Origin: Bacillota bacterium
Lineage (GTDB): Bacteria > Bacillota > Clostridia > Lachnospirales > Lachnospiraceae
Assembly: GCA_023436065.1 (NCBI GenBank)
Contig: JAEZKU010000024.1
Location: 434,001-498,000, forward strand
DNA length: 64,000 nucleotides
Reading direction: 5' to 3'
Shown here piece by piece: positions 35,552 to 44,490 of the stretch (position 1 is the first letter of the stretch; every line of letters begins with the position of its first letter). The position numbers and the translations under genes are program-made. The notes below the pieces were generated by a model. The model made no database searches, was not told the origin of the DNA, and worked only from the letters and a program-made list of their open reading frames with translations.

Positions 35552-36202
35552 CTATAACTGTGCACAGCAGATTTGTACTAGTTTGGAAAAGGTAAATAAG
35601 TTATAGGTCGCTTCGGAATAGCCAAATGCATCACCAATCGCTGCACTGTCCATACCTGCGGCACGAGCGGCATCGATACCTGCTTTGGCATCTTCCACCA
35701 CCAGGCACAGGGATGGATTGATATTAAGAAACTCCGCTGCTTTTTGGTATACCTCCGGATCCGGCTTGGGCCTTGAGATATTATTTCCATCGGAAATAGC
35801 ATCAAAATAATTATAGAGCCCGATCTGTTCCAGAATCAGTCTCGTATTTTTACTTGATGAACCGATTGCCAGGTATAAACCTCTTTTTCTAAGGTGATCT
35901 AAGGTGTCCTTTACCTCTTTGCTCAAATCCTTTTCTGACATTTCACAGAGAAGCTCCTTATAGGTGGCATTCACTTCTTCGGTCAGCTGTTCCTTTTCCT
36001 CCAGCGTCAGAGGATCACCCTGCCATCTTTCCAGGATGATTTCGAGGCTTTCCATACGGGTTGTACTGCGAAGTCTGTTATTGATCTTTTTATCAAAATA
36101 GATGCCCTTCTTGTCAGTCAGCTGCTTCCATGCCAGATAACGATAATGGTCGGTATGACAGATTACACCATCCAGGTCAAATATAATTGCTTTATATTTC
36201 AT
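35552..36202 (-). CDS. HAD-family hydrolase resembling beta-phosphoglucomutase
   Basis: A 216-residue HAD subfamily IA protein: nucleophile motif FDLDGVICHTD, cap-domain segment YRYLAWKQL and STTRMESLEIIL, SSSKNTRLIL (motif II), and VVEDAKAGIDAARAAGM (motif III/IV). Overall it looks like PgmB, which interconverts beta-glucose 1- and 6-phosphates. The His that opens the YHxxAW motif in characterised PgmB (His20 in Lactococcus) is Arg here, so mutase activity is doubtful. It lies 79 bp downstream of thiD with no terminator between, so it may be the last gene of the thiamine operon. Confidence 0.8.
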   Translation of the reverse strand: MKYKAIIFDLDGVICHTDHYRYLAWKQLTDKKGIYFDKKINNRLRSTTRMESLEIILERWQGDPLTLEEKEQLTEEVNATYKELLCEMSEKDLSKEVKDTLDHLRKRGLYLAIGSSSKNTRLILEQIGLYNYFDAISDGNNISRPKPDPEVYQKAAEFLNINPSLCLVVEDAKAGIDAARAAGMDSAAIGDAFGYSEATYNLFTFSKLVQICCAQL

Positions 36203-36281
36203 CCCTATTCACCTTTCTATCCAGTAATATCTTGTTTTATGATATCACGTTCGGCTACTTTAGACAATATTTCGTTGTAAA

Positions 36282-37085
36282 TTAATTGGATAATCTATAG
36301 CAATGGTTCAAGGGTCCGCTTCCTTGTCCCAGATTAAGCCCCGCCCTCAGTGCTCCGGTAAGGAACTCTTTGGCAAGTGCGATGCTTTCCGGAATATCGA
36401 TGCCAAGCGCAAGATTACAGGCTATCGCTGAGGACAGGGTACAGCCTGTTCCATGGGAATTCGGATTATCAATGCGCTGTGTCTCGTACCAACGCATTCC
36501 TCCCTGCTCATACAGCAGATCATCACTGCTGCCGGTAAGATGCCCTCCTTTGATCAATATAGCTCCGTGATAATGTTCCCCGATCCTTTTGGCAGCCTCC
36601 ATCATATCATCCTTATTGTTTACAGTCAGACCACTCAGAGCCTCTGCCTCGGGTATATTGGGGGTAATGATATCCGCGAGCGGTATCAGCCGCTTTATAA
36701 GCAGCTCAACTGCATTTCCCTCAATCAGTCTGCTTCCGCTGGTCGCAATCATGACCGGATCAAGCACAATATTCTCAGCATGATATTGTATCAGCTTATC
36801 AGCGATCACTTCGATTGTCCGCTGATTTGACACCATTCCGATCTTCACGGCATCCGGGCGGATATCCGTAAAGACCCTATCCAGCTGTTCTGCCACAAAG
36901 TCCGGGCTCACCTCGCAAACTCTGCATACTCCGGTGGTATTCTGTGCAGTAAGTGCAGTAATTACACTCATGGCATACAGTTTATGTACCGTTATTGTCT
37001 TAATATCTGCCTGAATTCCGGCACCGCCACTGCAATCTGAACCGGCAATCGTTAGAACTGTTTTCAACTTCTCATCCTCCTTCAA
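36282..37085 (-). CDS. thiD: Hydroxymethylpyrimidine/phosphomethylpyrimidine kinase
   Basis: A 267-residue ribokinase-fold enzyme: LTIAGSDCSGGAGIQADIKT at the N-terminus, DPVMIATSGSRLI, and the anion-hole/catalytic motif NSHGTGCTLSSAIACNLA. ThiD phosphorylates HMP and then HMP-P to HMP-PP in thiamine synthesis. It is the fourth gene of thiC-thiM-thiE-thiD, 60 bp after thiE, and is governed by the TPP riboswitch at the operon head. Confidence 0.95.
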   Translation of the reverse strand: MKEDEKLKTVLTIAGSDCSGGAGIQADIKTITVHKLYAMSVITALTAQNTTGVCRVCEVSPDFVAEQLDRVFTDIRPDAVKIGMVSNQRTIEVIADKLIQYHAENIVLDPVMIATSGSRLIEGNAVELLIKRLIPLADIITPNIPEAEALSGLTVNNKDDMMEAAKRIGEHYHGAILIKGGHLTGSSDDLLYEQGGMRWYETQRIDNPNSHGTGCTLSSAIACNLALGIDIPESIALAKEFLTGALRAGLNLGQGSGPLNHCYRLSN

Positions 37086-37145
37086 CTGTTGTTCACAAAC
37101 TCTTTCTATTTAGTGCCGACATACAATTGGTGTCAGCATATCAGA

Positions 37146-37784
37146 TCAGCTCTTCTCGACAACCTGTTGTATTAACCCTGCTAATTCCCTTGTCGCCCTG
37201 TCGACCTCATTATTGGCAAAGATTGCGGACACCACTGCTACACCGGCGATTCCTGTTCCCTTCAGCTTAAGGATATTGTCCCTCGTAATCCCGCCAATTG
37301 CTACCACAGGTATAGTTACGGAATTGCAGATGTCGGTCAGGGTATGGAGAGAAACCTCATGTGCATCGCTTTTCGTCGTGGTTGCATATACTGCTCCGGT
37401 TCCTATGTAATCCGCTCCGTTATCCTGGGCTCTGCGTGCTTCCTCCACCGAATGAGCGGATATCCCGATGATTTTATCTTTCCCCAGTTTGGCTCTTGCA
37501 TTGACAAGCTCCATATCCTCCTGTCCCAGATGAACTCCTTCCGCCCCCATGGCAAGTGCAACATCAACATTGTCATTGATAATCAACGGAACACCATACT
37601 GTAATGTCAGCTCATGGATTTCCCTTGCCAATGCCACAAACTCCTCAAAGGGCATATCTTTTTCCCGTAGCTGCAGCAGTGTGACACCACCCTCAAGGGC
37701 TTTCCGTACCTTCTTTACCAGGCTGTCTCCATTCAGCCAGCTTCGATCCGTTACAGCATATAATAAGTAATCCTTTCTCTTCAT
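37146..37784 (-). CDS. thiE: Thiamine phosphate synthase
   Basis: A 212-residue TIM-barrel enzyme joining HMP-PP and thiazole phosphate. Family motifs are LQLREKDM, LIINDNVDVALAMGAEGVHLGQEDM, GISAHSVEEA, DYIGTGAVYATTTKSDA and PVVAIGGITRDN. It is at full length. It lies 9 bp downstream of thiM, which makes the thiazole phosphate it uses. Confidence 0.96.
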   Translation of the reverse strand: MKRKDYLLYAVTDRSWLNGDSLVKKVRKALEGGVTLLQLREKDMPFEEFVALAREIHELTLQYGVPLIINDNVDVALAMGAEGVHLGQEDMELVNARAKLGKDKIIGISAHSVEEARRAQDNGADYIGTGAVYATTTKSDAHEVSLHTLTDICNSVTIPVVAIGGITRDNILKLKGTGIAGVAVVSAIFANNEVDRATRELAGLIQQVVEKS

Positions 37785-37793
37785 ATTCGTCTC

Positions 37794-38711
37794 CTACCTT
37801 ATCTTAAACTCCTGAAGCTTTGCTCTCTGCTCCAGCATCGTACCATCTAAGAGGCTCATATAGTCCATCAGATAAGCTCGAAAGGAACCTGTACCCTCTC
37901 TATCTTTCGATACCCTCTCATATGCAAGTTCACCACATATTCCCATGGCACAAACAGCTGCCGCACAAGCACCGGTTAACTCCATTGTATTGGCTGCGCT
38001 AAAGGCACCGAGCACTGAGGTAAGCATACATCCGCTACCTGTTATCCTGCTCATCATCGGATGGCCGTTGCGTACGATATATGCAGTCTCTGTATCTGCA
38101 ATGATATCAATCGCACCTGTAATCACGATTACTGCCTTTGTTAACTGAGCCAGCTCCATAGCAAAGGTAACAGTACTGTCCAGTGTATCCTCCACAATAC
38201 GATCTGACACACTGGCATCCACACCCCGGCTTTCTGAAATCTGATTCCCTTCTGTCCCTACTGCTGCTCCACAGTCTGAAGTCCTAATCGTAGCTTCTTC
38301 TCTCTTTCGAATGTCCTGCATCACCTGATAGATCCTCTTAATCTCGCTGATGTTACCCCGGATGACGCTAAAATCCAGCTCTGTAAGAAGCCGTTTTGCT
38401 GCATAGGTACGAAGACCGGAAGCCCCGATCCCGACAGGGTCGAAGACGATTGGTCTGCTTAACTGATTGGCTTTCCTTCCTGCTACAAGCATAGACTGGA
38501 TGGTTCGTTCATTTAGGGTACCGATGTTGATTACAAGAGAGTTACAGATGGCTACGATTTCCTCCACCTCCATACAATCATCCGCCATAATCGGCGAGCC
38601 TCCGCAGGCCAGTATAATATTGGCACAATCATTTACAGTCACATAATTTGTAATATTGTGTACCAGGGGGTTCCTGTGTCTGACATTATCGAGCATATGC
38701 TTTAACATCAT
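37794..38711 (-). CDS. thiM: Hydroxyethylthiazole kinase, with an insertion
   Basis: A 305-residue ribokinase-like enzyme phosphorylating the thiazole alcohol. It has PLVHNITNYVTVNDCANIILACGGSPIMADD, FDPVGIGASGLRT, and a C-terminal GSGCMLTSVLGAF anion hole. Length exceeds the usual ~265 residues because of an extra stretch of roughly 30-35 residues after the GNISEIK motif (residues ~140-175, with DIRKREEATIRTSDCGAAVG). It is a salvage enzyme: no thiazole synthesis genes (thiG, thiH, thiS, thiF) are in the operon, so thiazole may be scavenged or made elsewhere. Confidence 0.94.
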   Translation of the reverse strand: MMLKHMLDNVRHRNPLVHNITNYVTVNDCANIILACGGSPIMADDCMEVEEIVAICNSLVINIGTLNERTIQSMLVAGRKANQLSRPIVFDPVGIGASGLRTYAAKRLLTELDFSVIRGNISEIKRIYQVMQDIRKREEATIRTSDCGAAVGTEGNQISESRGVDASVSDRIVEDTLDSTVTFAMELAQLTKAVIVITGAIDIIADTETAYIVRNGHPMMSRITGSGCMLTSVLGAFSAANTMELTGACAAAVCAMGICGELAYERVSKDREGTGSFRAYLMDYMSLLDGTMLEQRAKLQEFKIR

Positions 38712-38783
38712 AGTTAGTCTCCTTATTGCGTATTATCGTTTATTCAACCACGATTATCTAGTGGTACCTTATCAATCATTACT

Positions 38784-40085
38784 TTACCTTATCTCCACCT
38801 TCTCGCCACTTAATATCAGGTTCGTTGTTCTCATGGCACACATCTTACCGCACATGGAACAGCTGTGTTTGTCACTCGGTGGTACGCTTTCGAAATACTC
38901 TCTTGCCTTCTTCGGATCAATTGCATAGGAGAACATTTCCTCCCAGTCAATTCTCCTTCTGGCATCACTCATCCGATCGTCGATTTCTCTGGCTCCGGGA
39001 ATGCCCTTTGCGATATCTGCAGCATGGGCTGCAATCCTGGAAGCAATAATACCTTCCTTCACGTCAGACAAATCCGGAAGTCTTAGGTGCTCTGCCGGTG
39101 TCACATAACACAGAAAATCAGCTCCGCTCATAGCAGCAATTGCCCCGCCGATGGCTGAGGTGATATGGTCATAGCCTGGCGCAATATCTGTAACCAGCGG
39201 TCCCAAAACATAAAAAGGTGCATTATGACAAAGCCTTTTTTGCAGCGTCATATTCGCAGCTATTTCATTCATTGCCATATGTCCCGGACCCTCTACCATA
39301 ACCTGAACCTTCTTCTCCCAAGCTCTCTCGGTGAGCTTCCCAAGCTCAATCAGCTCGGCGATCTGACCTGCATCAGTACTGTCATGTATACTACCCGGTC
39401 GGAGTGCATCCCCAAGGCTGATTGTCACATCATACTCCCGCAGGATATCAAGCACGTCATCGTAGTATTCGAAGAACGGGTTCTCATTGCCGGTCATTTT
39501 CATCCAGGCAAATAGCAGAGAACCACCACGGGATACGATATTCGTCATTCTCTTTGTTTCCAAAAAGCTCTCCACCGCTCTTTTATTGATCCCGGCATGG
39601 ATGGTCATAAAATCCACTCCCTGTCTGGCATGAGCTTCCACCACCTTAAGAAAATCCTTTGCTTCGATATCCATCAGATCCTTTTCCAGATAGCCGATGG
39701 CATCATACATCGGAACCGTACCGATCATCGCCGGGGAACAAGCAATCAGTTCCTCCCGAAAACGGTTGGTCTTTCCGTAATTGCTCAAATCCATAATAGC
39801 CTCTGCTCCGAATTCCAGCGCAAGCTTTACCTTCTCCATCTCCTTGGAATAATCGGCACAATCCCCCGACACTCCCAGATTCACATTAATTTTAGTCTTA
39901 AGACCTTCCCCAATTCCCTCCGGTCTAAGGGAATGGTGCTTTTTATTCGCAGGTATGACGATTGTTCCTGCTGCCACTCTGTCCCTTAACAGCTCCTCAC
40001 TGATTCCTTCCTTCGCAGCCACAGTCCGCATTTCATCTGTGATCAGACCTTTTGCCGCAGCATCCATCTGAGTATAGTAATTCAT
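38784..40085 (-). CDS. thiC: Phosphomethylpyrimidine synthase (radical SAM)
   Basis: A 433-residue ThiC, which converts AIR (an intermediate of purine synthesis) to HMP-phosphate. Conserved stretches are KINVNLGVSGDC, TIHAGINKRAV, SLGDALRPGSIHDSTDAGQI, VMVEGPGHM, and the C-terminal cluster site CSMCGKMC for the 4Fe-4S of this unusual radical SAM enzyme. AAGGAAAGGA sits before the ATG at 40085, which is preferred over an in-frame upstream ATG that lies inside the riboswitch terminator. First gene of the operon. Confidence 0.96.
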   Translation of the reverse strand: MNYYTQMDAAAKGLITDEMRTVAAKEGISEELLRDRVAAGTIVIPANKKHHSLRPEGIGEGLKTKINVNLGVSGDCADYSKEMEKVKLALEFGAEAIMDLSNYGKTNRFREELIACSPAMIGTVPMYDAIGYLEKDLMDIEAKDFLKVVEAHARQGVDFMTIHAGINKRAVESFLETKRMTNIVSRGGSLLFAWMKMTGNENPFFEYYDDVLDILREYDVTISLGDALRPGSIHDSTDAGQIAELIELGKLTERAWEKKVQVMVEGPGHMAMNEIAANMTLQKRLCHNAPFYVLGPLVTDIAPGYDHITSAIGGAIAAMSGADFLCYVTPAEHLRLPDLSDVKEGIIASRIAAHAADIAKGIPGAREIDDRMSDARRRIDWEEMFSYAIDPKKAREYFESVPPSDKHSCSMCGKMCAMRTTNLILSGEKVEIR

Positions 40086-40114
40086 GATGATCCTTTCCTT
40101 TCTGTTTGAAATAC

Positions 40115-40147
40115 AAAAATGGGATGTACCAGTATAGGTACATCCCA
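40115..40147 (-). terminator. Terminator of the TPP riboswitch
   Basis: TGGGATGTACC (40120-40130) pairs with GGTACATCCCA (40137-40147), followed on the minus strand by a run of five T (40115-40119). It lies between the TPP aptamer and thiC. Confidence 0.88.
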
Positions 40148-40159
40148 CTAAAATTAAGT

Positions 40160-40250
40160 GTTATTATGCTACTCCCTACGTTGGCATTATCCAAATCAGG
40201 TACGGTCGAAACTATTGTTTCCTCTCAGCCTGCACACAAGCTCCCGACGA
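40160..40250 (-). ncRNA. TPP riboswitch (THI element) upstream of thiC
   Basis: On the minus strand the conserved blocks of the TPP aptamer are all present: GCAGGCTGAGAGG (P2/J), then ACCGTACCTGAT with TTGGATAATGCCA, and CGTAGGGA. It ends just before a terminator hairpin with a T run. TPP binding should cause early termination of the thiCMED transcript. Confidence 0.96.
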
Positions 40251-40372
40251 TATTAATTTTGTTACATTATAGTGTTTCTGACAAACTCTGTCAACCATAG
40301 CTTTTGTATATACATAGCTTAATCAGTCTAATTATCCTTCTGCTATCAGGCTTTGATTAGTACAGATCAATT

Positions 40373-40675
40373 TTACTGTATATCTTCCAGCTTCATTACA
40401 GTATCTGATGCCGCTCTGTCCATGTTAATCTGAGCTTCAGGGTCATGCGCGTTATAATACCCCTTATTCATCATATAAGTGGTCACCTTATCCTGCATGC
40501 AGATTGCATCATCCAACTGCTTGTGTAGTGCATTCCTAATCTCGGGTGTAGTAGTCTCAGCGATGGCTGCTGCATAATTCTTAATCGCACTCTTGGTCCC
40601 GAGCAGCAGATCAGTTGCAATCACCTGTTCTGTCATATTTCCCATACCTGCCATATTTTGAATAATTCCTGCCAT
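40373..40675 (-). CDS. CotF-family spore coat protein
   Basis: A 100-residue protein of the CotF/ferritin-like coat family. It has TEQVIATDLLLGTKSAIKNYAAAIAETTTPEIRNALHKQLDDAI, the typical helical core, and MMNKGYYNAHDPEAQI with the tyrosine/His-rich motif seen in coat F proteins. A clean GGAAGG box precedes the ATG. It is paired with another coat-like gene 31 bp upstream; both probably sit on the spore surface under sporulation sigma control. Confidence 0.88.
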   Translation of the reverse strand: MAGIIQNMAGMGNMTEQVIATDLLLGTKSAIKNYAAAIAETTTPEIRNALHKQLDDAICMQDKVTTYMMNKGYYNAHDPEAQINMDRAASDTVMKLEDIQ

Positions 40676-40706
40676 AACTTCACCTTCCTTTCTGTACCTG
40701 CATGGC

Positions 40707-40967
40707 TCACGGGATTTGCATCTGATTTATCCCTACGGTTGCTTTTGAAGCCGGATGAAATGCTGTACTTGCACCAACCATCAGATTATTCAGCTCCTGG
40801 ATGTGCTCTTTGGCTGTGTTGAAATCCTGCTGTAGAATGCTTTTCAATTCTTCATCCTTAACCAAAGCTGACATTGTCGCCGCTTTCGTGGCACAGACAT
40901 TCTTAAAGGTTACGAGCTCATGCAGTTCCAAAGCCTCATGAGGCGCGATAGTATTACCGATTCTCAT
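40707..40967 (-). CDS. Small CotF-like spore protein
   Basis: An 86-residue helical protein. The pattern LELHELVTFKNVCATKAATM and LKSILQQDFNTAKEHIQELNNLM is that of the helical coat-F-related proteins often encoded beside CotF. It ends in a short tail with ATVGINQMQIP. GGAGGTGA precedes the ATG. The two-gene operon is expected to be sporulation specific. Confidence 0.8.
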   Translation of the reverse strand: MRIGNTIAPHEALELHELVTFKNVCATKAATMSALVKDEELKSILQQDFNTAKEHIQELNNLMVGASTAFHPASKATVGINQMQIP

Positions 40968-41118
40968 AATTTCACCTCCGTATATTTACATACTGACAGA
41001 CATGATGCCGCAAAGCGGTTTTGACAGACCTGCCTTCTATTCGAATCACAACTACATAATCATTATCTTCAAACGAGCATTGTTCTATACGAAAGTAAAA
41101 TGTTTAAGAATGGGAAAG

Positions 41119-41685
41119 CTAATTATTCAAGCCTTCTACGATGGCTCCATAGGTAATCTGTGTGACTGTGTCCTCCTCCACGATAAAGGTCAGCTTGGTT
41201 TCTCCCTTCTTATATACATAAGAGGCCCCTTCCTGTGTGTATTCCTCACCATAGGCAGCCAGAAGCTCCTCCAGCGTAGAGCCTAGCGCTATCCCTTGGT
41301 CTGTGGAAACGGTATCATCCTGTATATTTACATACGATACGAAATCTTGTTTTCCTTTGGGATAGGTTCCCAGCTCAAAGCCACTATAATAATATTGCTT
41401 ATCCAATCCCTGAAACGCACAGCTTGCTGCTTCAAAATAATCCACCGGTTCACCAAGTGCCTCCACAATCGGTGTAGCATCCACATTCATGGGTATCACC
41501 GTATTGTTATACACAAAGGAAAATCCATCTATACTCCCTGCTTCATCAGTTGTTGATGCATTATCCTTTGTATCTGCAGCTGCTATCTTTGTGGTAGGAT
41601 CTAATTCCTTGGTCTCTGTATCGGAAGCCTTTCCGCAGCCTGCAAAAAACACCAGGATACACAGGACTAAAATCAATTTTTTCAT
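41119..41685 (-). CDS. Lipoprotein of unknown function at the end of the dlt-like set
   Basis: A 188-residue protein with a lipoprotein signal (MKKLILVLCILVFFAGCGK, lipobox FAGC). After a polar Thr/Asp-rich linker (20-55) there is a compact beta-rich domain (~60-188) with GFSFVYNNTVIPMNVDATPIVEALGE, LGSTLEELLAAYGEEYT and a closing VEEDTVTQITYG strand. The repeated hydrophobic/Thr pattern resembles small exported beta domains in Clostridium, but I cannot name it. It follows the SGNH-like gene by 92 bp on the same strand and may be a surface partner of that set. Confidence 0.65.
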   Translation of the reverse strand: MKKLILVLCILVFFAGCGKASDTETKELDPTTKIAAADTKDNASTTDEAGSIDGFSFVYNNTVIPMNVDATPIVEALGEPVDYFEAASCAFQGLDKQYYYSGFELGTYPKGKQDFVSYVNIQDDTVSTDQGIALGSTLEELLAAYGEEYTQEGASYVYKKGETKLTFIVEEDTVTQITYGAIVEGLNN

Positions 41686-41777
41686 TCTTTGTTATCCTTC
41701 CTGTTACAATTTGATTTGTTCATTACTAGTTGTCTTATTCTTACCTGCTTTTCATTCTTACTCATCAGTATTCCTGT

Positions 41778-42863
41778 TTATTCCTTCTCAGCCACCTGAG
41801 CAACGACACCGTGGCTCTTTAGATATCCGTATTCCCTCAGCTCCATCTCCTGATCTTCCCGCATGGCTTCATAGGCAGCAACCTTCTTATTCCATAGCCT
41901 GACATACTTCTCCTCCTTCCTATGATCCGGCAGTGAGATCTCAGTGCTAAGTATTCTTCCGAAATATCTGGTAAATTTCTCTGCTCCGCTTAGATTGAGA
42001 TGAAGACCACCGTCAAAGGTGTCTTTACTATAATCAATTCCTATCTCCTGTACATCCTCCAGAAAATTGATGTAAGTCAACTCATTTTCCCCGGCATACT
42101 CTGACATCTGCGTATCCCATTCCTGATACCAATAAGGATAGATGCTTGGTGATTTGATCAAAATGAGCTTGATATTATTCTCCTTGCAGAGCTTCGTGAT
42201 ACGATCAAGGTAAGCATAAGCCTTGTCACCAAAGCGGTAATCCGCGAGCTTTTTCCCCTTAGGGATCATATCCACCGGCTTTGTATCAACCCTCATCAGA
42301 TACCCGTTGTGTGACAGGGTATCCTTATGGAACAGATATTTTAAATCCTCTCCCGTCAGCTCCTTCCATCTGGAATGATACCTAAGTAGCGGAAATAGAT
42401 AAGTAATCACCGTTTCTCCCTCTGTTTCAGAGGCCTTGATCGCTTTAAGTTTTGCCGCAGACAGCTTCATGCCATCGAGAGTCAGGCGATTATAAGCCTC
42501 CTTCTGAGGTTCGTTGTATTTCATTGCCAGTACATTGAATACAACTACCTTCGGTTTCTCATAAAGCAATGTATCCTCCAGCAAATAGTAGGACTGCCAC
42601 ACCAGCTGCTGGGCACTGCCCCGGATGTAACTGGTAATACCGTATTCCTCCCATAGTGTTACGGGTGAGATGTTGGAGAACACCTCACAGTCACCAATAA
42701 AAATTACATCATGAAGCTTCTTCTCCTTATAGTATTCTTCAACAAGATTGCCTTCATGAATGGAGGACATATATTTAGGTTTCAATAATGCCTGCAGAAA
42801 TGCAAGTATCAGGATTATCATCACCGCTGCAGCAATATTGATTATGATCTTCTTCACTTTCAT
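41778..42863 (-). CDS. Membrane-anchored SGNH/DltD-like protein with Cys in the nucleophile position
   Basis: A 361-residue protein with one N-terminal membrane helix (residues ~6-28) and an extracellular SGNH-like domain. Block I reads VIFIGDCEVFSNISP: where GDSL/DltD-like proteins have Ser, this has Cys (residue 59, bases 42687-42689). Other blocks appear as VVFNVLAMKYN (block III-like) and TFDGGLHLNLSGAEKF (Asp/His of the triad). It directly follows an MBOAT gene (21 bp), and in dlt and alginate acetylation systems such a partner moves the acyl group onto an extracellular polymer. The acceptor is unknown. Confidence 0.72.
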   Translation of the reverse strand: MKVKKIIINIAAAVMIILILAFLQALLKPKYMSSIHEGNLVEEYYKEKKLHDVIFIGDCEVFSNISPVTLWEEYGITSYIRGSAQQLVWQSYYLLEDTLLYEKPKVVVFNVLAMKYNEPQKEAYNRLTLDGMKLSAAKLKAIKASETEGETVITYLFPLLRYHSRWKELTGEDLKYLFHKDTLSHNGYLMRVDTKPVDMIPKGKKLADYRFGDKAYAYLDRITKLCKENNIKLILIKSPSIYPYWYQEWDTQMSEYAGENELTYINFLEDVQEIGIDYSKDTFDGGLHLNLSGAEKFTRYFGRILSTEISLPDHRKEEKYVRLWNKKVAAYEAMREDQEMELREYGYLKSHGVVAQVAEKE

Positions 42864-42884
42864 CAGCCTTTCATTCCTAAGTAT

Positions 42885-44474
42885 TTAAAATTGACTGTAG
42901 ATAAACTGGCTGGCATCATAACCCACTCCATACGCTCCAAAGATCAGGATGCTGATCACCAACAGGATGCAGGAAGCATATCGAAGCGGCAAAGGCTTCT
43001 GTGCCAGCATCTCGCGAACACTTCCCGATCTTCCGAATAAGCTAGCTGTAAGCAGGATCAGCACCGATATCGTCAGCACCAGATAATCCGCAGGGCCTAA
43101 ACCCAGTTGCATAAGTCCTCCCTGAAGCAGTTCCCTCAGATTGATCCTTGTAAAGACCGTACCAATCATACGAAAGGTGGTACCGACATCCCGGTAACAA
43201 TCAAAAGCGCGTAAAAAGCTCATAAGCCAAAAGGTACGGACTACCTCGAAGAGACGATACCATAGGAATTGCTTCACATGAAATCTTGCATGGAACCTCT
43301 CATACAGAGGACTGCATTCCTGCGAAACCAATATCACCAGACAGTTTCCCAATCCCCATATGATGAAATTCCAAGCTGCTCCATGCCAGATGCCTGTAAC
43401 AAACCAGACTATGATGGAGGCGATATAGATGGCAACCCTTCTACCGAGCCATTCCCCGCCCTTCTTTTTACAGCTTCGTGATAAATTCAGCATTGCTTTA
43501 CTGACTGAGATCGGATAAAACATATAATCCCGAAACCAGCTGCTTAAGGAAATATGCCACCTTCGCCAGTACTCTGCGATAGACTTAGAGAAATACGGCC
43601 GGAGGAAATTCTCCTGTACCCGTATTCCCAGAACCTCCGCTATTCCAATAGTAATATCTATTCCACCGGTAAAGTCAGCATACAGGGTGATAGCATAGAA
43701 AAACATACCTGCCAGCACAAATGTCCCCTGGTACTGCTCCGGGTTCCCCACAATGGTATTGACTGCTATGAGCAGTCGATCGGCAATCACCAGCTTCTTA
43801 AAATATCCCCAAAGCATCCTCTGTAAACCAAAGGATACATTTTTTACATCAAAGTGATGCTTAGCATACAGGGTCTGACTCAGATCATCAAAACGACTGA
43901 TCGGGCCCTGAAGCAGCTGTGGAAAGAAGGATATAAAGAGTGCCAGCCTAGCTATGTTTCTTTCGTATGGGTACTTTTCTCTATACACATCAATGAGATA
44001 GCCCATGGTCTGAAAAGTATAGAAGGAAATACCAAGCGGCAGTACAAACCCGATCAGAGGCAGCGATTTGGCCTGGAACAGCTTTAACAGTCCGTTGACA
44101 TTCATGATCGTAAAATCGGTATATTTCATGACTGCCAGTATACCGAAATTGAATATCATACAGAGAACCATCCATCTCCTCTGCTTCTTTTTTATCCGTG
44201 CTTTATATGCCTTCCGTTCCTCCCGTCCCATGGAGGCCTTATGTTCGTTCAGATATAAGACTTGTATCGTCTGTAGGAGATTCAGTCTCCTGCTGACAAG
44301 ATAGGTAGTAACCGTGGTGGCTACGATATAGATCAGATACTTCAATCCGGCAAAGCTGTAGAACAGATAGCTTGCCGCAAGCAGCAACATCCATTGGAAG
44401 CGCTTCGGAATAATATAATATACTACGAACAAAATAAGTATGAAAAAGATAAACCGATAGGATGTAAAAAGCAT
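42885..44474 (-). CDS. MBOAT acyltransferase (DltB/AlgI-like)
   Basis: A 529-residue integral membrane acyltransferase with about eleven helices. The signature region includes RRWHISLSSWFRDYMFYPI and VTGIWHGAAWNFIIWG with the catalytic His; FYTFQTMGYLIDVYR and QLLQGPI are also typical. MBOAT proteins transfer acyl groups from a carrier across the membrane. It lies between the carrier-protein gene (16 bp) and the SGNH-like gene (21 bp), so it probably takes an aminoacyl group from the carrier. It is longer than many DltB (about 400) and similar to AlgI-type members. Confidence 0.9.
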   Translation of the reverse strand: MLFTSYRFIFFILILFVVYYIIPKRFQWMLLLAASYLFYSFAGLKYLIYIVATTVTTYLVSRRLNLLQTIQVLYLNEHKASMGREERKAYKARIKKKQRRWMVLCMIFNFGILAVMKYTDFTIMNVNGLLKLFQAKSLPLIGFVLPLGISFYTFQTMGYLIDVYREKYPYERNIARLALFISFFPQLLQGPISRFDDLSQTLYAKHHFDVKNVSFGLQRMLWGYFKKLVIADRLLIAVNTIVGNPEQYQGTFVLAGMFFYAITLYADFTGGIDITIGIAEVLGIRVQENFLRPYFSKSIAEYWRRWHISLSSWFRDYMFYPISVSKAMLNLSRSCKKKGGEWLGRRVAIYIASIIVWFVTGIWHGAAWNFIIWGLGNCLVILVSQECSPLYERFHARFHVKQFLWYRLFEVVRTFWLMSFLRAFDCYRDVGTTFRMIGTVFTRINLRELLQGGLMQLGLGPADYLVLTISVLILLTASLFGRSGSVREMLAQKPLPLRYASCILLVISILIFGAYGVGYDASQFIYSQF

Positions 44475-44490
44475 AACTCACCCCGTCCTG

